Assembly: GCA_944324945.1 (NCBI GenBank)
Contig: CALUYE010000002.1
Span: forward strand, 124,001-188,000
Length of the DNA stretch: 64,000 nucleotides
Origin: Candidatus Gastranaerophilales bacterium
GTDB taxonomy: Bacteria; Cyanobacteriota; Vampirovibrionia; Gastranaerophilales; Gastranaerophilaceae
Reading direction: 5' to 3'
Under the pieces are notes generated by a model. It made no database searches. It was not told the origin of the DNA and saw nothing but the letters and a program-made list of their open reading frames with translations. The position numbers and the translations under genes are program-made. Within the stretch, counting starts at the first letter, position 1. Each line of letters opens with the position of its first letter. Below are positions 34,711-42,595 of this stretch, in pieces.

Positions 34711-36159
34711 TTACGGATTGTAATTTTTAATTATACTTTCTTTTGTAATTTTACCGAGATTATAAAGTGTTTCAAGCTGCGAAATATTGTAGTTTATGAC
34801 AGACGCTACATATTGCACCCTTGCTGTTGTCATTTCGCTCTGCGCTTGAATAACATCAAGCAATATTCCTTTACCGTATTTAAAGCGAAGTGTTGCAAGC
34901 TTTATGCTTTCTTGCGCATAGTTTACTCTTTTTTTGTTAATTTCTATTTGCCTTTTATTAAAGTTTGAAGTTGAAGTTGAATCAATTAGTGCTTGATAGA
35001 TATTTCTTTTAAGGTTTTCGTATTCAAGCTTTCTTGTTTGAATTTTTTCCTGCTGGTTTTTGATTTTTTTATAAGTACCGACTCCTAAGTATTCCCCGGG
35101 CTGCCAGGTTAGATACCCTGCAACAATGTAGTTTGGGTGAACGGATGTTGCAATTGTACCTTGGAATTGTTGTTGAAAATTTACAAGCGGCTTTGGGAAG
35201 TATTCCGTAATATATGCTTTTTTGATTTCTCTTTCGTATTTTATTAAATCATCGTATTCTTTTAAATCTTCTCTGTTATTTAGTGCAAGGTCAAAAAGTG
35301 TATTTATATCTTCATTGTTTTCGATTAAATTAAGCTCATTAACCTGAGTTTCTATTGGCATTAGTGCTGTTTGAACTTCTATTCCCATGATATTTGCAAG
35401 TCTTGATTGAGACATCCTGAATTGGTTTAGCGCATTTAAAAGTTTTACCTTGGCATCAGCTGATTCGTTTTTTGATCTTATAACGTCAAAATGGGTTCCA
35501 AATCCTGATTTTTCCTGGCTTATGGTTAGCGCAAGCTGGGCGTTTCTTTCTATGTAGTTTCTAAGATATATTTCGATATTAATTTTAGCTAAAAGCATCT
35601 GGTAATAATATTTTGATGTAAGGTATATTACTTGCGATTTTGTAAAATTATTATTGTGTTCTTTTGATTTTTTAAAATACTTTGCTGCTTTTGCTTCAAA
35701 AATTTCCTGTCCGCCTTTTGTTAAGTGGTGCTGTGCAGTCATATTAACAGAGAGCGCCGTTTCGTGGAATCTGTCATTTAAAACACCGCCGACAAGAATT
35801 TGACCTCTATAGTCTGCAATATATGATGTAGTTGAAAATTCAGGCAGGAATTTAGCAAGAGAGTATTCATATTCATACTTTGAACTTTTGTATTGATGGT
35901 AAACAATTTGAATATCAAAGTTATTTTTAAGCGCCACATCAAGGCATTCATCTAGGCTAACGGCAATATAATTATTTTCAAGTTCTTTTTTTATATATTT
36001 TTCTAAATCTATATCATCAATATTTCGTTTACAGTATTCATTAAGTTTACAAGCTTTATTTGAATCATAATCAATAGGATTGTCAAATAATTCTTCTTTT
36101 GAAAATATCGGACAACTAAATAAAAATGCAGTTATTAAAAGAAGTAATAATCTTTGCAT
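34711..36159 (-). CDS. TolC-family outer-membrane efflux protein
   Basis: A 482-aa exported protein with an N-terminal signal peptide (1-20, LLLLLITAFLFSCPIFSKE). Two internally repeated OEP domains follow: residues about 70-260, with SLDECLDVALKNNFDIQIVYHQYKSSKYEYEYSLAKFLPE, and 275-475, ending in IKLATLRFKYGKGILLDVIQAQSEMTTARVQYVASVINYNISQLETLYNLG, the typical TolC helix. It would form the outer-membrane exit duct of a tripartite pump or type I system; no inner-membrane partner is adjacent. It has no Shine-Dalgarno; TAAAAT (36166-36171) ends 6 nt before the ATG. It is divergent from valS. Confidence 0.85.
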   Translation of the reverse strand: MQRLLLLLITAFLFSCPIFSKEELFDNPIDYDSNKACKLNEYCKRNIDDIDLEKYIKKELENNYIAVSLDECLDVALKNNFDIQIVYHQYKSSKYEYEYSLAKFLPEFSTTSYIADYRGQILVGGVLNDRFHETALSVNMTAQHHLTKGGQEIFEAKAAKYFKKSKEHNNNFTKSQVIYLTSKYYYQMLLAKINIEIYLRNYIERNAQLALTISQEKSGFGTHFDVIRSKNESADAKVKLLNALNQFRMSQSRLANIMGIEVQTALMPIETQVNELNLIENNEDINTLFDLALNNREDLKEYDDLIKYEREIKKAYITEYFPKPLVNFQQQFQGTIATSVHPNYIVAGYLTWQPGEYLGVGTYKKIKNQQEKIQTRKLEYENLKRNIYQALIDSTSTSNFNKRQIEINKKRVNYAQESIKLATLRFKYGKGILLDVIQAQSEMTTARVQYVASVINYNISQLETLYNLGKITKESIIKNYNP

Positions 36160-36171
36160 TTGTTTATTTTA
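36160..36171 (-). promoter_or_regulatory. leaderless -10 of TolC-like gene
   Basis: The minus strand reads TAAAAT (36166-36171), 6 nt, ATG at 36159. No good -35 and no Shine-Dalgarno. Confidence 0.4.
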
Positions 36172-36181
36172 TAAAATAATA

Positions 36182-36210
36182 ATCGGCTAAATAATAACTT
36201 TATCGGCTAA
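36182..36210. promoter_or_regulatory. tandem operator-like direct repeat between tolC-like gene and valS
   Basis: ATCGGCTAA occurs at 36182-36190 and again at 36202-36210, 20 bp apart (about two helical turns), between two divergent promoters. This is a typical layout for a regulator dimer. Confidence 0.4.
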
Positions 36211-36254
36211 TACTTTTGTGATAAATTATTTTTATAATAAGTAAGGATTAAAAT

Positions 36255-38870
36255 ATGAGTGATATTGAAAACACAACACAAAATCTTGAAACCGTATACA
36301 ACGCAAGACAAATAGAAAAAGAAACTTATAAATTCTGGCAGGATAATAATATGTTTATCGCTGACAATATGTCATCAAAGCCTGCCTATTCAATCGTTAT
36401 CCCACCGCCTAACGTTACGGGTGTATTACATATGGGTCATGCGCTTGATGGTACCCTTCAAGATATTTTAATCCGTTATAAAAGAATGCAGGGTTTTGAA
36501 GTTTTGTGGATGCCGGGATGCGACCATGCAGGAATTGCAACTCAAAACGTTATTGAAAAAAACTTATCCCGCGAAGGTTTAACCAGACACGACCTTGGAA
36601 GAGAAAAATTTTTGGAAAAAACCTGGGTTTGGGCAAATGAACATAAAAATCGTATTTTGGAACAATTTAAGCTTTTAGGCGCAAGTTTTGACTTATCAAG
36701 AAAAAGGTTCACTCTAGATGAAGGCTGTTCAAACGCGGTTAAAAAAGTTTTTGTTGATTTATACAATAAAGGTCTTATCTATAAAGGAAATTATATCGTA
36801 AACTGGTGCCCGAGATGTCAAAGCGCCATATCAGATGTTGAAACAAATTATGAAACCGAAGACGGACATTTATGGGAAATATCTTATGCACTTAAAGATG
36901 AAATGGGTGCAATAGTAATAGCAACAACAAGACCTGAAACCATGTTTGGAGATGTTGCAATTGCAGTTAATCCGACTGATTTTAAATATAAAGATTTAAT
37001 AGGTAAAACCTGCGTTATGCCTCTAACGGGCAGACAAATTCCGATTATTGCAGACGAGTATGTCGATAAAACATTTGGAACAGGTGCTCTTAAAATTACA
37101 CCCGCGCATGATCCTAATGACTTTGAAGTGGGTAAAAGACACAATCTTCCTCAAATTAAAGTAATTGATGAAAAAGGATGTATGATGAAAAACGAATACG
37201 TTCCTCCTCAATTACAAGGTTTAACAAGAGAAGAAGCTAGAGAAAAAACCGTTAAAATGCTTGAAGAAAATCAAGTTCTTGTAAAAGTATCAAAACATGT
37301 CCATAATGTCGGAAAATGTCAAAGATGCAATACCACAATCGAGCCGTTATTATCAACGCAATGGTTTGTTAAAATGGAGCCTCTTGCGCGCCCTGCAATT
37401 GATGCTGTTAAAAACGGTTCAATTAAATTTATTCCTGAGCGTTGGGAAAAGAATTACTTAATGTGGATGGAAAATATCCGCGACTGGTGTATTTCAAGGC
37501 AATTATGGTGGGGTCATCAAATTCCCGCATATTACCATAATAAAACAGGCGAAATGGTTGTAGCTCTTGAAAACCCTGATAAAGATAACTATACTCAAGA
37601 AACCGATGTTTTAGACACATGGTTTTCATCCGGCTTGTGGCCTTTTGAAACTATGGGCTGGCCCGATACAAATTCTAAAGACTATAAAAAATTCTACCCG
37701 ACATCTACTTTAGTTACAGGGTTTGATATAATATTTTTCTGGGTTGCAAGAATGATTACCATGGGGCTTGAATTTACAAAACAGCCTCCGTTCTCAACAG
37801 TTTATATCCACGGACTAATTAGGGATGAACACGGTCAAAAAATGTCAAAATCAAAAGGAAACACAATTGACCCTGTTGATTTAATTGAAAAATACGGCTG
37901 TGATGCGCTGCGCTTTACTTTAACTTCGCTTTGCACATACGGCGGCCAGGATATTAAAATAAGCGATGAAAAATTTGAGTTTGGAAGAAATTTTGCAAAC
38001 AAAATCTGGAATGCTTCAAGGTTTGTTTTAATGAACCTTACAAAAAAAGATGACGAGCTGAATTTAGATTTAAACAACCTTTCGCTTGCAGATAAGTGGA
38101 TTTTGAATGAATTAAACGAAGTTGTAAAATCGATTAACGATAACCTTGAAAACTATAGAATCGGCGAAGTTGCAAGTATATTATACGAATTTTTCTGGAA
38201 TAAATATTGTTCTTGGTATATTGAATTATCAAAAATAGAGAAAAATGAAAATGTACTAGCTTATGTTTTAGAGCAATTCTTAAGATTAATCCACCCGATT
38301 ATGCCTCATATAAGCGAAGCTATATGGCAAAAAATGCATGTTAAAAAAGATACTAAAGCACTTTTATATTGCGAGTATCCAAAATACCATACCCAATTAT
38401 TATTTATAGATGAATCCAAAAAAATGGAAACGGTATTTGAAACAATTAAAGCGCTTAGAAACTTAAGAGCGGAATTTAATATCCCGCTTGGTTCTAAAAT
38501 AAGTATTTTTGTTGATAAAAACGAAGACCTGTTCTTACAAATTGAAAAATATTTAGCTCGTTTAGCTAAAGTTGAATCAATTAAATATTCTAAAGAATCA
38601 AATATTGCTCAAAGCGCAGTTTGCGTTGTTGATGAAACAAAAATTACGGTACCTTTAAAAGATTTAATCGATATCGACCTTGAAATAAAACGCCAAAATA
38701 AAAAAATTGAAAAATTGTCGGCTGAACTTAAGTCAATTGATTCAAGATTGAAAAATGATAAGTTTATAAATAGTGCACCTTTAGAAGTTGTCGAAAAAAC
38801 AAAAGAAAGAAAATCGGAACTTGAAAACGAAATCAAGCTTGTTAGAGAAATAATCAAAAAACTGGCATAG
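36255..38870 (+). CDS. valS: valyl-tRNA synthetase
   Basis: An 871-aa class I synthetase that charges tRNA-Val. Visible marks are PPPNVTGVLHMGHALDGTLQD with the HIGH-type motif HMGH, the zinc-type cysteines WCPRCQSAISDVE and GKCQRCNTTIEP, the CP1 editing domain with TTRPETMFGDVA, GHQIPAYYH, and KMSKSKGNTIDP. An anticodon-binding domain follows, and a C-terminal coiled coil (from about residue 805) touches the tRNA. The AAGGAT site is clear. It is divergent from the TolC-like gene. Confidence 0.97.
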   Translation: MSDIENTTQNLETVYNARQIEKETYKFWQDNNMFIADNMSSKPAYSIVIPPPNVTGVLHMGHALDGTLQDILIRYKRMQGFEVLWMPGCDHAGIATQNVIEKNLSREGLTRHDLGREKFLEKTWVWANEHKNRILEQFKLLGASFDLSRKRFTLDEGCSNAVKKVFVDLYNKGLIYKGNYIVNWCPRCQSAISDVETNYETEDGHLWEISYALKDEMGAIVIATTRPETMFGDVAIAVNPTDFKYKDLIGKTCVMPLTGRQIPIIADEYVDKTFGTGALKITPAHDPNDFEVGKRHNLPQIKVIDEKGCMMKNEYVPPQLQGLTREEAREKTVKMLEENQVLVKVSKHVHNVGKCQRCNTTIEPLLSTQWFVKMEPLARPAIDAVKNGSIKFIPERWEKNYLMWMENIRDWCISRQLWWGHQIPAYYHNKTGEMVVALENPDKDNYTQETDVLDTWFSSGLWPFETMGWPDTNSKDYKKFYPTSTLVTGFDIIFFWVARMITMGLEFTKQPPFSTVYIHGLIRDEHGQKMSKSKGNTIDPVDLIEKYGCDALRFTLTSLCTYGGQDIKISDEKFEFGRNFANKIWNASRFVLMNLTKKDDELNLDLNNLSLADKWILNELNEVVKSINDNLENYRIGEVASILYEFFWNKYCSWYIELSKIEKNENVLAYVLEQFLRLIHPIMPHISEAIWQKMHVKKDTKALLYCEYPKYHTQLLFIDESKKMETVFETIKALRNLRAEFNIPLGSKISIFVDKNEDLFLQIEKYLARLAKVESIKYSKESNIAQSAVCVVDETKITVPLKDLIDIDLEIKRQNKKIEKLSAELKSIDSRLKNDKFINSAPLEVVEKTKERKSELENEIKLVREIIKKLA

Positions 38871-38878
38871 CGGTCTTA

Positions 38879-40576
38879 ATGTTTAAAAGAAATCTTGACT
38901 TAAAATTTAAATACGCGTGTTTAATCTCATTGATTTTTGGCGCTATAGTATTTTTTATTAAATATGTGGATTTATCATCTAACAATGTTTTAAACCCGTT
39001 TTACACGGATTGGATAAAAAACGGCTCCATAGATTTAAAACAACATTTTTGGGGTTGGCTATTTTTTAAAAATGACAGCTGGTTTTTTCCTTTGGGAAAT
39101 TTTGAATCATTGTCATATCCTAATAAAATATCTGTTATATATTCCGATTCAATTCCTCTAGCTGCAATTATTTTTAAATTCGTTTTAAAATTATTTAATT
39201 ACTCGGGCGAATTTCAATTTTTCGGTTTATGGGGACTTTTGTGTTATATTCTTCAATCTTATTTTGGGTTTATAATTTCAAGAAAGTTTTTTAAATCAAA
39301 TATCTTATCGCTTATATCGGGTATATTATTTTGTCTTATTCCTGCATTTTGCGCAAAAATGTTTTTACACACCGCGCTTGCTTCGCACTGGGTTATACTT
39401 TATGTGTTAAGTTTGTTGTTGTGGATTAAATCGCTTAATAGGCTTAAATTATATAAAAAAATATTTATTTTTGCTTCTGTTGGAATATTTTGTGCAGGTA
39501 TACACATGTATTTCATTCCGATTTGTCTAATTTTAATTTTTGCTTACTGTATACTTGATATATTGCTTAACAGGCCAAAAGGAATTAAGAATTTATCGGC
39601 GTTTTTACCGCTATTAGTCTTTGCGTTTTCATGTTTTATTCTTCTTTATATAGAAGGTGCGTTTGTTTCAAATATAAAAATCAACGATTCAATATCTCCC
39701 TTATACGGCTGTTTTAATCAAACAGGACATGCAACATTTTGTTTTTTAAATTCAATTAAAGTAAATCCGCAGTTTAATTCAGATATGTTAGATTTTTTTA
39801 TACCTTGCGAGTGCTTATTTTCAAATAAAGTATGTATAGATAATTTTTGCTGGATTGGAAGCGGGATATTTATCTTATTTTTATTTTCACTGTTTTTAAT
39901 TAAGAAAAGATATATTAAATTTGACTCACCCTTTCTTTTTGTATTTTGTTTAGTATTTTTAATATTCTATCTTATTGCAATATTACCTGAAATTAGCTTC
40001 TTAGAAAGAGCATATTTAAAAATTTGTTTTTCGGAGAGTTCATTAATCAATCAATTCCTATCAATATTCAGATTTAATTCAAGATTTAATTTTGTGAATA
40101 TATATTTAATTTTAATATTTATTCTATATGTAATTTCAAAAATTGAATATAAAAAAGCTTCAATTATGATTTTATTAGCACTTTTAATTCAATCTTGTGA
40201 TTTATATAAATTTATTAATAAAAATTTTATGTTTTTAACATTTGAAAAAAATAATACTAACAGGTTTGAAAAACTTGACGAATTTATCTTTAAAAATAAT
40301 GTTATTAATGTTTCTAAATATGTATTTTCAATATACCCTTGTAGCGATATCACAATTGATATATGCAATTATGCATTTAAAAACAATTTAAAGTTAACCG
40401 ATTTTTACTTTGCTCGAACATTTGATAAATCAAAATATATGAATTATTTTAAATATAAATTAAAACATAGTTCAAAGGGGGATGTGTTTATGTTTAGTAA
40501 AAAGTATAAAATTCCCAATTATATAAAATGTTCTAAATATGTGCAATACGGTGATTTTAGTTTTTGTCAAATCTGA
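38879..40576 (+). CDS. polytopic membrane protein, DUF6311-like
   Basis: A 565-aa protein with about ten membrane spans in its first 440 residues and a soluble C-terminal segment. The N-terminal periplasmic loop WGWLFFKNDSWFFPLGN, then SVIYSDSIPLAAIIF and FQFFGLWGLLCYILQSYFGF, resembles DUF6311 membrane proteins, which look like GT-C type glycosyltransferases or related enzymes. Very Phe/Ile/Lys-rich. It starts 8 nt after valS with only a weak GCGG site. It overlaps the convergent glycosyltransferase by 20 bp at the 3' ends. A role in envelope polysaccharide or lipid-linked sugar is a reasonable inference. Confidence 0.7.
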   Translation: MFKRNLDLKFKYACLISLIFGAIVFFIKYVDLSSNNVLNPFYTDWIKNGSIDLKQHFWGWLFFKNDSWFFPLGNFESLSYPNKISVIYSDSIPLAAIIFKFVLKLFNYSGEFQFFGLWGLLCYILQSYFGFIISRKFFKSNILSLISGILFCLIPAFCAKMFLHTALASHWVILYVLSLLLWIKSLNRLKLYKKIFIFASVGIFCAGIHMYFIPICLILIFAYCILDILLNRPKGIKNLSAFLPLLVFAFSCFILLYIEGAFVSNIKINDSISPLYGCFNQTGHATFCFLNSIKVNPQFNSDMLDFFIPCECLFSNKVCIDNFCWIGSGIFILFLFSLFLIKKRYIKFDSPFLFVFCLVFLIFYLIAILPEISFLERAYLKICFSESSLINQFLSIFRFNSRFNFVNIYLILIFILYVISKIEYKKASIMILLALLIQSCDLYKFINKNFMFLTFEKNNTNRFEKLDEFIFKNNVINVSKYVFSIYPCSDITIDICNYAFKNNLKLTDFYFARTFDKSKYMNYFKYKLKHSSKGDVFMFSKKYKIPNYIKCSKYVQYGDFSFCQI

Positions 40577-41258
40577 TTTTAATTACATTAAAAAGCGCTT
40601 CAAAAAATATTGAAAGACTCATTTTTGATTTACCGTGTTTGCGTTGTTCAAAAATTATGGGTATTTCAATTATTTTAGCTTTAGATTTGTATGCTTTATA
40701 TTTCATCTCGACTTGAAACAAATAGCCTTTTGAAATAATTTTATCTAAATTAATCTTGTTTAATATTTCGCGCCTCCAACCGTTAAATCCACCTGTTAAA
40801 TCGTTTATCGGGCAATTAAGAATTAACCTTGCATAATTTGATCCGCACTTTGAAATTAAATTTCTAAATAAACTCCATCCTTTTGTATTTCCGCCTTCAA
40901 TATTTCTTGAAGCTATAACTACATCATAAGTTTTAAGATTAGAAATAATTTCATTTAAATATTTCGGATTGTGCGAAAAATCGGCATCCATTTGAATTAT
41001 AAAGTCAAAATTATGTTCAATTGCGTATTTAAATCCTTTAATATATGCGCTTGCAAGACCTTGTTTTGAACTTCTTTCAATTAAGTTTATTTTATTTTGA
41101 GATTTTAATTTATCCAATATTTCTTTTGTTCCGTCAGCAGAATTATCGTCAACTATAAGAATCTCAAGATTATCAATACTTTGTAAAAAAATTTCATTGA
41201 TTATTTTATCAATATTATCTTTTTCATTGTAGGTTGGAATTATAATTAATATTTTCAT
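40557..41258 (-). CDS. family 2 glycosyltransferase, dolichol/polyprenol-phosphate mannosyltransferase-like
   Basis: A 233-aa GT-A enzyme of the DPM1 type with no C-terminal membrane domain. Motifs are IIPTYNEKDNI (nucleotide sugar site), VDDNSADGT, the metal-binding DADFSHNP, the NLISKCGSNYARLIL helix and DLTGGFNGWRRE. It should transfer a hexose from GDP- or UDP-sugar to a polyprenyl phosphate, providing donors for GT-C enzymes such as the neighbour it overlaps. It has no Shine-Dalgarno; TATAAT (41265-41270) ends 6 nt before the ATG. Confidence 0.88.
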   Translation of the reverse strand: MKILIIIPTYNEKDNIDKIINEIFLQSIDNLEILIVDDNSADGTKEILDKLKSQNKINLIERSSKQGLASAYIKGFKYAIEHNFDFIIQMDADFSHNPKYLNEIISNLKTYDVVIASRNIEGGNTKGWSLFRNLISKCGSNYARLILNCPINDLTGGFNGWRREILNKINLDKIISKGYLFQVEMKYKAYKSKAKIIEIPIIFEQRKHGKSKMSLSIFFEALFNVIKIRFDKN

Positions 41259-41270
41259 ATTTAAATTATA
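41259..41270 (-). promoter_or_regulatory. leaderless -10 of glycosyltransferase gene
   Basis: The minus strand reads TATAAT (41265-41270), TTAAAT, ATG at 41258. No Shine-Dalgarno and no clear -35. Confidence 0.55.
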
Positions 41271-41307
41271 AACATTAAAGTTAATTTTATAAAATATTTT
41301 ACATAAA

Positions 41308-41335
41308 TTGACTATTCTAAAGGGTGTGATATAAA
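41308..41335 (+). promoter_or_regulatory. sigma70-type promoter of radical SAM gene
   Basis: TTGACT (41308-41313), 16-nt spacer, TATAAA (41330-41335). It is close to consensus and serves as a reference for the housekeeping promoter in this genome. Confidence 0.6.
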
Positions 41336-41354
41336 TAAAATAAAGGAGAGTTTA

Positions 41355-42317
41355 ATGGTAAATATAAGTATAATTTCAAAATGTAATAATAATTGTAAGT
41401 ATTGTTTTCAACAGGATTCTTATCACAATTCTAATCAAATGTTAACTTATGATGAGATTGAAGATATTCTGCAATGGTCTAAAAATGCCCCGCGCGTTGC
41501 TCTTTTGGGGGGTGAGCCGTTGTTGCATCCTGATATTTTAAAAATAATCAAAAGATGCCATGAGGAATTTTATACCGTAATATTTTCAAATATACTCGGT
41601 AATACTAACCTTTTGGAAGAAATATTAAAAGCGGCGCCAAAAATGAATTGGCTTGTAAACACCACGACAAGAGATGAATTAAAAGACTTGTTTGAAAAAA
41701 ATATTCAGCTGTTTAAAAAATACAACAAAAAGATTTCAGCAGGGATTACTCTTATGATGGATGAAGAGTATGACGAGCGCTCAATTAAAAATCTTGTAAG
41801 GCTGGGTAAAGAATACCCTGATATCATCGAAAATTACAGACTCGGACTTGCGACACCTTTTCACAAAAATAAAGTTGAATTATTGTGTTATGACGAACCT
41901 GTTTTAAAATTCTGCAAACTGGCACATGAAACAACACCCGATATTCCGACAAGCTTTGATTGCCCTACAAACAACTGCCAGGTTTCGCCTAAAGTAATGG
42001 CACAATTAATTGAAGACTATCGGGTTGTCGATATTAAAATGATAGGTATGTGTTCGCCCGTTATGGATGTAATGCCCAATAAGTCGGTAAAATACTGTTC
42101 TTCTTGCCCTGACGGATTTTTGGAAGTGAGGAATTATAAAGAGTTTAGAAACTGGCTTGAGTGCGAAAAACACATGTTAAACATAAAAAATCAATACTTA
42201 GCGCAGCACTCATACTACTGTATGCACGAAAAGAAAGATTGCATCAACGCTGTTTGTAACGGTATATGCAGCGCCACGACAGAATATTTAAGGCGCCAGA
42301 TGGAAGGTCAAAGTTAA
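41355..42317 (+). CDS. radical SAM protein with Cys-rich C-terminus
   Basis: A 320-aa radical SAM enzyme. The SAM [4Fe-4S] cluster motif is CNNNCKYC, near residues 9-16, followed by the GGEPLLHPDI glycine motif. The C-terminal third carries many cysteines (CPTNNCQ, MCSP, YCSSCPDG, YYCMHEKKDCINAVCNGIC), suggesting one or two auxiliary clusters of the SPASM/twitch kind. Such proteins often modify peptides or cofactors; no precursor peptide or partner gene is adjacent. The GGAG site is clear. It is followed by a strong terminator. The substrate is unknown. Confidence 0.85.
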   Translation: MVNISIISKCNNNCKYCFQQDSYHNSNQMLTYDEIEDILQWSKNAPRVALLGGEPLLHPDILKIIKRCHEEFYTVIFSNILGNTNLLEEILKAAPKMNWLVNTTTRDELKDLFEKNIQLFKKYNKKISAGITLMMDEEYDERSIKNLVRLGKEYPDIIENYRLGLATPFHKNKVELLCYDEPVLKFCKLAHETTPDIPTSFDCPTNNCQVSPKVMAQLIEDYRVVDIKMIGMCSPVMDVMPNKSVKYCSSCPDGFLEVRNYKEFRNWLECEKHMLNIKNQYLAQHSYYCMHEKKDCINAVCNGICSATTEYLRRQMEGQS

Positions 42318-42330
42318 AATTATATAGATA

Positions 42331-42367
42331 AATAAAATAGCTTCCTATTTTAGGAAGCTATTTTATT
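42331..42367 (+). terminator. terminator of radical SAM gene
   Basis: AATAAAATAGCTTCCTA, 3-nt loop, TAGGAAGCTATTTTATT. Confidence 0.85.
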
Positions 42368-42398
42368 GTTAAAAAATGTTAATAAAAATTTAATAATT

Positions 42399-42431
42399 TT
42401 GGCAATTTTTATTTTAAAAAATACTTTATTA
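42399..42431 (+). promoter_or_regulatory. shared bipartite promoter motif, copy b
   Basis: TTGGCA (42399-42404), 17 nt, TACTTT (42422-42427), then ATTA. This is the best -35 of the set. No protein gene follows on this strand; the transcript would run into the hairpin at 42532. Confidence 0.65.
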
Positions 42432-42433
42432 AA

Positions 42434-42562
42434 GAGTAAGGAACAAATAACGGTATTAAAAATTAAACAATTTAATTTGAGGTAACGTAAACAAAGATAT
42501 TTTTACTCTCTCTTGATATCCTCGTGTTTATAAATGTTTGACTATGTTCAAACATTTTTTTT
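42434..42562 (+). ncRNA. candidate small RNA of about 125-130 nt
   Basis: A promoter motif (42399-42431) and an intrinsic terminator (42532-42562) bracket about 100 nt with no usable open reading frame. The only GAGG-like element (at about 42479) is followed by a stop rather than a start. Upstream is the radical SAM terminator and downstream the separate clpC terminator, so the segment is its own transcription unit. The start is estimated from the -10 box; the role is unknown. Confidence 0.55.
42532..42562 (+). terminator. terminator of candidate small RNA
   Basis: Perfect 10-bp stem AAATGTTTGA / TCAAACATTT, 6-nt loop, then a run of T. Confidence 0.8.
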
Positions 42563-42567
42563 ATTTA

Positions 42568-42592
42568 AAAACCCCGATTGAATCGGGGTTTT
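42568..42592. terminator. terminator of clpC (bidirectional)
   Basis: AAACCCCGATT-G-AATCGGGGTTT with T-runs on both strands, just after the clpC stop codon. Confidence 0.85.
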
Positions 42593-42595
42593 ATT

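Noticed and set aside
42434-42562. A protein-coding small gene in place of the sRNA
   Set aside because: The only ATG lies within the terminator hairpin and has no ribosome binding site; the TTG and GTG possibilities end within a few codons.
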